NCBI RefSeq assembly: GCF_000002875.2
Contig: NC_009409.2
Span: 616,627-680,626, forward strand
Direction: 5' to 3'
From: Leishmania infantum JPCM5
Lineage: Eukaryota; Euglenozoa; Kinetoplastea; Trypanosomatida; Trypanosomatidae
Length of the DNA stretch: 64,000 bases
A model generated the notes under the pieces. That model saw only the letters and a list, made by a program, of their open reading frames with translations, ran no database searches and was not told where the DNA came from. Each line of letters begins with the position of its first letter. Position 1 is the stretch's first letter. Positions 29,285-38,000 of the stretch are shown piece by piece. The translations under genes and the position numbers were made by a program.

Positions 29285-32167
29285 TCACTTCCTGGACCCT
29301 TTCCTGCCATTGCCGTTGGCGGTGACGCTAGCAGATACCCCAGCCCCACTACCAGTTGTACCAGATGCCGTGCCCGTGTTGATGCCCAGCTTCGTATCGA
29401 GCATGCTAATCTGCTTCGTGTATTGCTCCTCACGCTCGTGCAGTATGGTAAACGTTTCCGTGATAATGGGCTCGTGTGTGACGTACACCTTCTGCACGAC
29501 CCGGCGCAGCGCCCGCGGCCCTTTGCCGCCGTAGTCAATCGTGTAGGCCTCCAAGTCCACAGACAGAGATCCCTCTTCCAGCTTCGTGAGGGTGCGGGAG
29601 TGACCTAGGAAGAACTGCTCCACCGTCAGCATGAACTTCTTTGGGATCGGCTCCCACACCGCCGGCTTCACAACCCCCTCGTCGAGCAGCTGCGCCTCGT
29701 GCGTGTGCACCTGCCACTCAACGCTCTCCGTCTCCTCCACGTGCTGTTTCGCGATAGCGGCGCGGAGCGCCGCGTTGCAGTGGGACAGGTACTGCGCGCG
29801 AATGAGTGTTGGTGGGTGCAGCCGACGCCGCTCGTTGCGCCGTGCACACAGCAGCGCGAGGAAGCTGAGTGCAGAGATGTACGTCTCGGACAGCTCCGTT
29901 TTCAGCAGGTACTTGTTGAGGACCATCGTGGCCACGCTGCGGTCGCTCTGCGGGAGGTAGGGATCGTTCACGTGCCCCAGAAGGCTGCCCTGCATATCGA
30001 GGATGACGTGCAGCACGTCGTGTTGGTCTTCCTCAACGGCAACAACGCGGCAGGACGTGACCAGCGGCAGCAGCCATGCGCGGTTGTGCGGTGAGAAGGA
30101 GAGGTCGGCCAGCTCCAGAGCTTCCACGACGTTGCGCAGCTCTACCACGACCGCGTTATCGGGAATGGCCACGATGGCGCCATCGCTGGCGACTTCGCTC
30201 CTCTCGTCATCCTCCGTGGCGGGATTCACCTGCGAAGTGCTGTCATCTCCGCCGTTCAGCGTCACGGGGCGCTCGAGCCTGGCTGTGGTGGTCGCCGCGT
30301 ACGGCAGCGACTGCCGCGCCACCACGAAGCAGGGGAGCACAAACCAGTCCCCACGCTCGATCTCGCGCAGCGACCGCTGCACATCGAAAGGGACGTCGCG
30401 GTAGCCAATGTAGAGCGTCGGCGGAGGCTGCAGAGTGGCAATGGCGCCCATACAGTACCCTGAGGTATTGGTTCCGCTGCTGTGCCGCCGACGGTTGCGA
30501 ACAAACGCCAAGCCATCCTCGTCCTGCGCATTGTCGTCCACCTCGTCCCGGGCTGGCAGCTGAAAGCCGACGCGGGGGCTTCCGTCTGCCCCCATCACCT
30601 GCACGTCAGCCACGGCGCCCTCCCTCATGGCTACAACCTCCTCGCTCGATTCATGCGACTGCGCCGCAGCCGCCATCGTCTTCGCGGCTGCCCGGGCGGT
30701 GCTGTCACCGCTCTCCTCAGCCACGAAGGAGGCCGGGAACAGCGCGGTGAGCAGCGCCGCCCACTTCTGAAGGAACGCGCCGCAGCGGTCTGGCAGACTG
30801 TCGACGTCGATCCCTACGTCGTCCTCCTCCGCCGCGGCGGCTGATGGCGCCGACGACGTGTTGTCGAGCAGCGTTGTCCGCATGCGGAAAGCGCTGACCA
30901 GATCCTCGGCGATCGAGCGCTCCGGCAGCGTTAGCAGCCTGGGAAACGTGCGCCCCACGTCCTCCGGTTCCATTGTCAGGAGGCATATCGCAAACAGCGA
31001 CGCGCGCGGCAGCCCTGGATAGAGCCCTCCCCACTGCGTCGTGAGGAAGTCATCGAGCACCACCACAGCAGCAACCTTGACGCCCCAGTTGCGCGCCACC
31101 TCCCGGTGGATCGCAAGGGGGTCGAAGTCCTTGATGCCCTTGATTGCGTTCTGAATTATTCGCTTCACGAAGCCGCCAGCGGCGTCGTAGGAGATGGAGA
31201 GCTCTTCCGCAATGGACCATGGCATCGGTAGAGGATAGCGCCGACGGCACTGCGCCGCCTTCCAGAGCTGGTCCACCTCCTCCAGTGACAGCTGCTCGCC
31301 GAGGTGGCGGTCCGCGGTCTGCAGCCGGCCCTCCTGCGCAACATGCGCAATACACTGGTCGTACACCTCCAGCTCCTCCACCACTGTGCGCTTCTTGATC
31401 TCTGAGGAGAACATTACCTGCTTAAGGATGCGCCGCCCGCTAGCCTCGCGAATCAGGGGGCCCTCGATCTTGATCTTTGGGCTGTTTGCCGGCAGCTTAT
31501 CAGGCGACACGAGACCCAGCGCACGTGGCACACCGAACACGAGGTGCGTGTTCGCGTTGACGGCCTTGATGCACTGGAGCAGCAACACCTGCTTCGGCGG
31601 CGCCCCGCCGTTCTTACCACGCTTGAAGGCGAGCTGACGTACCGGGGTAATGACCTTCGCCGAGTCTCCCGACCAGTAAGCGCGGAAGTGGGAGCTTGTG
31701 TCGATGTCGTCGACGCGCTCTACCAAGTTGCCCGCTGCTAGGTCTCCTGCACCAGCGCCGGTGACAGAGAATACACGCTGAAGGGCGAACTGCTGCGCCA
31801 CTGGCCCGCGGAATTTGGGAAGGTGGATGTAGATGATATCCCCCTCCACCAGCGCGACGGAGACGCGGAACTGCACGAGGAGCGACACTTCTGTGCGTGG
31901 CAGCGGCGGCTTAATTGTGATGGCGCTAGAGGTGAATTCCGCAGCTTGACTGCCATCCGCTCTCGCCTCCCCGCCTACCACTACAGCGGCCGGCGACGTG
32001 CTCAGTGTGTTGGTGGGCTGCGCTAGAGCCTTCAAGGCGGCGCAGTGGCTGCCTGGCGCGTTCGGCAACGAGACCGACGTGTACTGGCACAGTCGCTCAA
32101 AGGCATCAAAGACGGGCTTAGCTTTCTTCGCGGAGCCCCTTTGACCTCCTGCTGGCTTGGGTGGCAT
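29285..32167 (-). CDS. Conserved-type protein of unknown function (960 aa)
   Basis: A protein of 960 residues from the ATG at 32165-32167. It begins MPPKPAGGQRGSAKKAK. Residues about 85-215 have an alternating hydrophobic pattern suggesting a beta-sandwich (EVSLLVQFRVSVALVEGDII, then IHLPKFRG and SDSAK-type strands). A helical stretch follows at about 300-460 (SLEEVDQLWKAAQ, FAICLLTMEPEDVG). Residues 500-600 are Ala/Glu-rich and probably disordered. The C-terminal third is again ordered and ends in Gly/Ser/Thr-rich sequence. I recognise no domain, signal peptide or membrane span. Composition and codon use match the neighbouring real genes, so I am confident it is coding but offer no function. 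Confidence 0.7.
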   Translation of the reverse strand: MPPKPAGGQRGSAKKAKPVFDAFERLCQYTSVSLPNAPGSHCAALKALAQPTNTLSTSPAAVVVGGEARADGSQAAEFTSSAITIKPPLPRTEVSLLVQFRVSVALVEGDIIYIHLPKFRGPVAQQFALQRVFSVTGAGAGDLAAGNLVERVDDIDTSSHFRAYWSGDSAKVITPVRQLAFKRGKNGGAPPKQVLLLQCIKAVNANTHLVFGVPRALGLVSPDKLPANSPKIKIEGPLIREASGRRILKQVMFSSEIKKRTVVEELEVYDQCIAHVAQEGRLQTADRHLGEQLSLEEVDQLWKAAQCRRRYPLPMPWSIAEELSISYDAAGGFVKRIIQNAIKGIKDFDPLAIHREVARNWGVKVAAVVVLDDFLTTQWGGLYPGLPRASLFAICLLTMEPEDVGRTFPRLLTLPERSIAEDLVSAFRMRTTLLDNTSSAPSAAAAEEDDVGIDVDSLPDRCGAFLQKWAALLTALFPASFVAEESGDSTARAAAKTMAAAAQSHESSEEVVAMREGAVADVQVMGADGSPRVGFQLPARDEVDDNAQDEDGLAFVRNRRRHSSGTNTSGYCMGAIATLQPPPTLYIGYRDVPFDVQRSLREIERGDWFVLPCFVVARQSLPYAATTTARLERPVTLNGGDDSTSQVNPATEDDERSEVASDGAIVAIPDNAVVVELRNVVEALELADLSFSPHNRAWLLPLVTSCRVVAVEEDQHDVLHVILDMQGSLLGHVNDPYLPQSDRSVATMVLNKYLLKTELSETYISALSFLALLCARRNERRRLHPPTLIRAQYLSHCNAALRAAIAKQHVEETESVEWQVHTHEAQLLDEGVVKPAVWEPIPKKFMLTVEQFFLGHSRTLTKLEEGSLSVDLEAYTIDYGGKGPRALRRVVQKVYVTHEPIITETFTILHEREEQYTKQISMLDTKLGINTGTASGTTGSGAGVSASVTANGNGRKGSRK

Positions 32168-33053
32168 GCTGGCGCCGGTACGCGTTCTGCTAACTGTCTT
32201 GTGGCGGTGGCTGATGAGACACGGAGATGGGAGGGAGAGCAGAGGGGATACGCAAGGCAGCTCCCTCCCCACATCACCCCCACACGTGCACCAGCCGTCA
32301 AGGAAGAGGTGAAGCGATGACGATGGTTGAGGGCATGGAGAGAGAGAGAGGGGCGGTGAGTAAAGAAGGTGCAGGTCTACAACAAGACACACACACACAC
32401 ACACACACATGGGGCTGGGGGCGTATGCCGCAGTGCACACAGGGAATAGGGATAATAAAAAGGCGTGTGCGTGTTGAGCCAAAGAGAAGCGTCGGGCCAC
32501 AAAATGCGCAAGCCTCGCCCAGTCTGCGTCCGCCGGCTTCTAATTTTGTGCCCACACTGCCCTCGCCATCGCGCCTTCGCGTGGTTGCGCGATCTTCAAG
32601 CCTCTGTGCGCCCACACACATACCGTTGAGACGACAGCAGAGGGAGAGGCGCGCTGATGAGGGGTGCCGCTGACCTTTTCGCTCTTTGCTTTTCTGCTGC
32701 TGCTGAAGATGCAGATGACCAAGGCGAGAGAAGTGGAAGGGAGGGAGGCGCGAAAGACACATGCATCGGCACATCGCATGCCCTGCCACCATCACCACCA
32801 CGAGCATCCCATTCACGGCGTGCTCTCTCTCTCTTTACCCACACCCACAGTCCTAGTCCCCCCCCCCCTCCCAAGGCAGCATCAGATGGCCATCTAAGGA
32901 GGCAGTGAGCGGCCCGCACATGCAGACGCGGCAGCGCGTCAAAAGGAGGGGTAGGAAGAGAGGCGAGGTGGTTGCTTGCCTCCGTCGCCGCACTACTTCA
33001 CGCCTCCATTCACCCCTCTTGCGCACGCGCACACACACGCGCTGGTGGCCCTG
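32168..33053. other. Intergenic spacer
   Basis: A 0.9-kb stretch with CA repeats at 32388-32409 and C-runs near 32860. No gene is recognisable. Confidence 0.6.
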
Positions 33054-33659
33054 TTACTCACGATAGACCACACTCGTGTCGACGTGGTGGAAGGACGTGG
33101 TGAAGGAGCGCAGTTTGACTTCGGTGCCGCGCTTGAGCACTTGCGGGTCGCTCGGCTCCCACGCTGTCGACGGCACCTGCGCGTCTGCAGATGTGTACAC
33201 GAGCAGGTCGAAGGCACACGGCTGTGTAATCACAGGCAGGAAGGACACGCAGGCGGTGATCTGCCGCATCACGGCTTGAATCTCCATGCGAACGTCCTCC
33301 TCGCTCTTGCGACCGCCGCCGTGCAAGCGCGACGACGACGCTGCGGGCTCTGTTTCTATGTTGATCTCCCACCGCTCCAGCGTCTGCACTGACGGAACGT
33401 CGGTAATAAGTATCACCAGACGCCGGCACGTTCCGTGCGCAATCCACGACGAAATCTGCTGTAGAAGCTCCGTCAGGTACGCGTTCAAATCTGCATCAGT
33501 GGAGATCATGAGCGACAGACCGAACTTCTTCACCTGCTGGAAGTCGTCTGGCGGGTAGACACCTCGCTGGTAGAGAATATTATTAATGGCAAAGCCGAGG
33601 TACTCCGTGACGGTGGCGACGGAGCCGGTGAGGGAGATGGCGTGAGTTGTCTGCGTCAT
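33054..33659 (-). CDS. MAD2: MAD2 spindle assembly checkpoint protein (HORMA domain)
   Basis: A protein of 201 residues, the normal MAD2 length (human about 205). One HORMA domain spans the protein: ISLTGSVATVTEYLGFAINN, then ILYQRGVYPPDDFQQVKKFG, LSLMISTDADLNAYLTELL and ERWEINIE. The C-terminal seat-belt region (FDLLVYTSADAQVP, then VKLRSFTTSFHHVDTSVVY) is present, so closed-form binding of a partner peptide should be possible. MAD2 delays anaphase by inhibiting Cdc20 at unattached kinetochores. An insert of about 15 residues (SSSRLHGGGRKSEED) replaces a shorter loop. Kinetoplastids use an unconventional kinetochore, so the function of this MAD2 need not be canonical. The start gives full-length homology. 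An overlapping upstream ATG is described separately. Confidence 0.95.
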   Translation of the reverse strand: MTQTTHAISLTGSVATVTEYLGFAINNILYQRGVYPPDDFQQVKKFGLSLMISTDADLNAYLTELLQQISSWIAHGTCRRLVILITDVPSVQTLERWEINIETEPAASSSRLHGGGRKSEEDVRMEIQAVMRQITACVSFLPVITQPCAFDLLVYTSADAQVPSTAWEPSDPQVLKRGTEVKLRSFTTSFHHVDTSVVYRE

Positions 33660-33666
33660 GGCTCAT
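33583..33666 (-). promoter_or_regulatory. Upstream ORF overlapping the MAD2 start codon
   Basis: An ATG at 33664-33666 lies seven bases before the MAD2 ATG in another frame. It reads 27 codons to a TAA at 33583-33585, inside MAD2. A scanning ribosome would meet it first if the transcript begins at the predicted acceptor near 33690. Confidence 0.5.
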
Positions 33667-33689
33667 GCCGTGCGCGCAGGCGTGCGCTC

Positions 33690-33728
33690 CTGAGGTGATG
33701 GGGACAAATGAGGGTGGAAAGAAGAGTG
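33690..33728 (-). promoter_or_regulatory. Predicted spliced-leader acceptor for MAD2
   Basis: On the minus strand a tract of about 35 mostly pyrimidine bases (CACTCTTCTTTCCACCCTC and onward) ends in CTCAG, with the AG at plus 33690-33691. This would give a 5' UTR of about 30 bases. Confidence 0.5.
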
Positions 33729-34166
33729 ACGGCTCAGCGGAAGCCGCTGCCGTCCCGATATGTCCTTCCTTTACGTGTGTATGTGTGTATCCAAGTCGCT
33801 GAGCGACGCGCGCGCGCGCGAGAGTAGGTGCGGCGTCGCAGGCGCGCATTTGCATGCATGGGAGACGACCAATACAACCGAAGGGGAGGGGTGGTTATCG
33901 TGGAGGGAGAGTCGAGCGAGAGCGCCGTGGATGATGGCCTTGCTTGCCCATCATCCCCCTGTTACACAGACATTCGGTAGGGAGACGCCTCGTGACACAT
34001 GTGTCGCATGTCTCAGTGATTTTTTCAGTATGTGCCCTTAGCGTTTGTAGGTGTATGCGGCGTCGACAAGTGTGTGCTGGGGCAGCGAGTGAGAGATACG
34101 CTATACCATACATAAACATATTCTCGACGTTTTGCGTCTTTCTCGCGACCATCGATAACAATGCCA

Positions 34167-34168
<2 letters not shown>

Positions 34169-34200
<32 letters not shown>
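34169..34200. repeat. (CA)16 microsatellite
   Basis: Sixteen perfect CA units on the plus strand. Confidence 0.95.
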
Positions 34201-34202
<2 letters not shown>

Positions 34203-34370
34203 ACATGTGCCACAACATGGAGGGCATGCCATCTACCCCCGTGAAGTTACTGTATCACCACCGGCTCCATCACGAAGCCTCGCACAATTACGAAGACAGG
34301 AAAACAAAACAAAGAAACGGTCATAAAAAAAATAGCCTGCTAGCATACATCGTTCGCGCTCCCACACAGC

Positions 34371-34438
34371 CACACGCACACATATATACATATACATATA
34401 TATATATATATATGTATACACACACATATATATATACA
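34371..34438. repeat. Mixed CA/TA microsatellite
   Basis: Interleaved (CA)n and (TA)n runs. This is the most AT-rich stretch of the window. Confidence 0.9.
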
Positions 34439-35043
34439 AACGTGTGTGCTTGGCCGTGTGTATTTATGCGCGGAGGCATATGCGAACCACCACCACTATG
34501 TAAAGCACACATGTGCGCATCCCACATTCAAAATTTCATCGCCGCCGTTGATATAACGCCACACCATTGGAACGAGCGGTCGCAGCAGCAGCAGCAGCAG
34601 GAGTCGGGGGAAGGAAAGGGAAGCGGATGGATACATACAGATACACATATAGATGTATAGGCACGCTCGTGATAGGAAGAGGTGAGGTGTGGTGGTGGTG
34701 GTGGTGGTGGGAAAGCACCAGTGACGACACCGGCCACGCGTGCAGCTTGCACAGACATACACGTCCACACAGACGAGCCTTTGACTCGTCCCAAGATACA
34801 CGCAGACACGGACGCCCAAAGCGGGGGTTCCATGAGGACGGCTGCGCGCGGCTCGGATAAGTGCGCACGGAGAGAAGCTGATGCATCGCTGTGTGTGCGC
34901 GCGTGGTGCGCTCATGTCGATACAGAAACGAGCGCGTGGAAGCGCTACTAGAAATCGTGGGTGGATGCATTATGGTACTTGGTTGCGTACCTTACTGTAC
35001 ATGTGCGCGCCAGGATGGAGGTGCCACACCATCTCCCGATGCT

Positions 35044-38000
35044 TCACAGGAGCTCCACAAACTCGCTGTGAGTGGGCAGCCCGCTCTGCACCACGTACGT
35101 GCCCTCCACCACAAGCAGACGATGCTCCGTGGCGTCCACGAGCTTCCGCGCCGCCGCGTGCTCCAGCGACCATTCTTTTGGGTAGTGGATGTGCAGCAGA
35201 TCGACCGCCTTGCGCGCCCATATCAGAGCATCGCCGCACTCACCGACAGTATAGAGCAACTTGGACAGCGCCTCCATGATGCGCACGGCGGCGAGCGAGT
35301 TGTCGCCGAGGTGGGACGCCTCGTAGAGGGCGAGCGACTGACCGTATTTTTCTCGAGCTTCGGTCGTGCAGCCTTGCGACTCAAGCATGGCTGCCCACAT
35401 GAACAGCGTCTCGGCAAGGTGTAAGGCCTGCGAGACGGTGTCGAAGGATGTCTGAACGAGAGCGTTGCGCTGGGCCACGAGGTGCTCGCCTCGCTCGCGG
35501 GCCTCGGCGGCCTGCGCAGCGCAGCTTCGGACAGCCCTGCCGCCATAACCCTCGTTACCAGCGCTGCTACCCATCGCCTCTTGCTGCTCCAACATAAGCA
35601 CATCCTTTGGCTTCAGCACATCGGTGGATACGAGCAGGACGCCGCGGCGGTCCAGCAGCCGCGTAGTCTGCTGCAGGCACTCGATGGCACTGTCCGTGTT
35701 CTTTAGCAAGTAAAACAGTTCCGCCGTGTTCCACAGCGGCACCACAAGTCTCTCGCTGTGCGGGCCGACGCGCTCTCGCAGGCGCTGCAGGCGCTCCTCG
35801 AACCGCGCGCAAAGAGTGGCCATGTCGAGATCAAGCACCGCCGTCGGCGGGCAAAGCAGAACCGCGCCCAGGAACTGCGTGTCCATCAAGATCAAGTCGT
35901 CCTCGGCCAAGCGGTTTGTCTGCGCAATGGCGTAGGCAGCGCTCAAGTGCTCGATGGCAGGCCGCCAACGCTGCTGTGCCTCGGCCATCAATCCAACCAC
36001 GTAGTGGGCCATGAGCCGGTCGTAGGACTGCAGCCCGACCCCTCGCTCCAAGGCGGACATGCTGCGTGTGGCCAGGCTGGCGCTGTGCCGGCTATTGGTC
36101 ACGTAGTGCTCGACGTAGGCGTAGAGCAGGTTGGCCCTGGCAGCAAGCGGGTGCAGAGGGCCGCGGGTGCGGACGACGCGGTCAGCCATCTCCTTCAGTA
36201 TGGGCATGATATCTGTCACCTGCCCCGGCTGCATTCTGCTCTTCGCGAGCATAAGTCCCACCCACAGCACCGCCGCAAGGGTGGCGCGCTGATGGCGCTC
36301 CACGTGGCGATGCTTGCCGAGCACCAGCTCCTTTACCGCGCTCTCTACGACCTCTATGCCTTCCTGCTCGTGGTCGTTCTGGAGGAGCTGCGCGCCCGCA
36401 AAGCACAGCAAGTTCCACCGCAGCCGCTTCTGCGCCGCTTCCATCTTGGCTGCGACGTCGCCGGAATCCTCGCCTTCGCCGCTGCTCAAGGCGCTGGGGT
36501 GGCCGAAAACTCGCACCGGCTTAGCGGAGCCGCGGCCCGTCGTGAAAGCCCCCCGTCCGCGCCCACATGTGTGCAGCATCGTGGAGGTGCCGCTATCATC
36601 ACCGTCGCCTGCTATGGACGGCCGCACCTGGCTCGGGAACACCGTGAAGAAGCCCTGCTCCATCTCCTGTAGGTCGCCTCTGCCGCGAAGCAGCTGCACC
36701 GCTTCCCGCAACAGTGTAACCATGTCTCCCGTGCTGACAGGTAATGCGCTGCCGGCTGCACTGCGCTTCTGCTGCATGTCGTCGTTGGCGGTGGTGGCTG
36801 CCCCGGTGGCGGCGAGAGCGCCCGCCGTGGCTCCGACGGGCCCGCTACGCCGGAGGTACGTCTTCGCGAACACCAGCACAAGGCGCAGCTGCGCTTGTTG
36901 TAGGGGCTGCGCCGCGCGCGCCACACTGTCGCTGCCATGGTCCACTGGAAGCATGTTGAGCTCGAGGTTATCTATGTAGTGTGGAAGCCGATCGCGCTTA
37001 CCGGCCGCGACACAGGCGACGGTACACAGCAGCTCTGCCTCGACCACCTCGTACGCGTCGGGGACGTCGTCGCAGAGCTGACGCGTGAGCATCACGACAT
37101 CCTCGGCGATTGTGGCGGCTGTGACGTAGTCGCCGTAGAAAAAGTACGCCTCCGCCAAGTCGCGTTGCGCCGCGTTCACCAGCGCGTCCGTATCACCCTC
37201 CAGCAGGCACAGCGTGTGGACACGCTGAAGCGCGTACTCGACGGCCTCGCCGTAGGCCCCGACAATCAGCATGGTCGTCATGGACAGCTCCAGTGCGTCT
37301 TCCAGCGAGCGCAGTAACTCGATGTCCTTCCCAGAGAGCCTCGCGTTGCCGTCAGGCCCACCGCCGCTCGTGCACACCTTCCTTGGCGAGGCAGGCGACC
37401 CAGCAGACAGGATCGCCGCTGCCGCTTGTTGCAGCCCTTCTCGGGTGCCGCGCGTTAGGGCGGTTGTCTTAAGCAAGGCGCTGTGGCAGAACTGGTTGCA
37501 GAGCTGCACCGTGTCGTTGTACAGCTGCGTCGACGCCCGTTCCTCTTCCACTGCCAAGCACAAGATGAGCCGCCGCAGCATCGCAAACGTCTTTTCCGTT
37601 GTCACTTCGACCGAGGCCTTGAGCTGAACGCCGCCGCCGGCGCTGCAGCCGTTCGCCGTGACGCCGCCGCGGTTTGCGAGGATGGCGAAGGGGTTGTTGA
37701 TGTTGGGGCTGCTGTTACAGAAGATGCTGTCGGCGCCACCGCTCAAGTTGCGCGACGCTGCCGTGGAGGACCCGCGGCGGGGGTGCACGGATGCGCGTCT
37801 GCCACTGCCACTGACGCTGCTGTTGCCGATGCCGCCGTTACACAAGTACAAGTTGGCGATCATACCAGCCAGCGCGCCGTCGCTGAGTTCCTGAAGGGCC
37901 TCGTGCTTGAAGCGGGTTCGTGGTTCACTGCGCAGGAGGTCCTTGTCCTCCTCGCGGAACAGGGTTATCAGGCGGTCCTGCCACCCGGTCAGCCGCATGT

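Larger units (their letters stand above)
33660..35043. other. Intergenic spacer
   Basis: A 1.4-kb stretch that begins with the MAD2 acceptor region. It holds (CA)16 at 34169-34200, an AT-rich block at 34371-34438, and GGT repeats near 34690-34711. No gene is recognisable. Confidence 0.6.
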
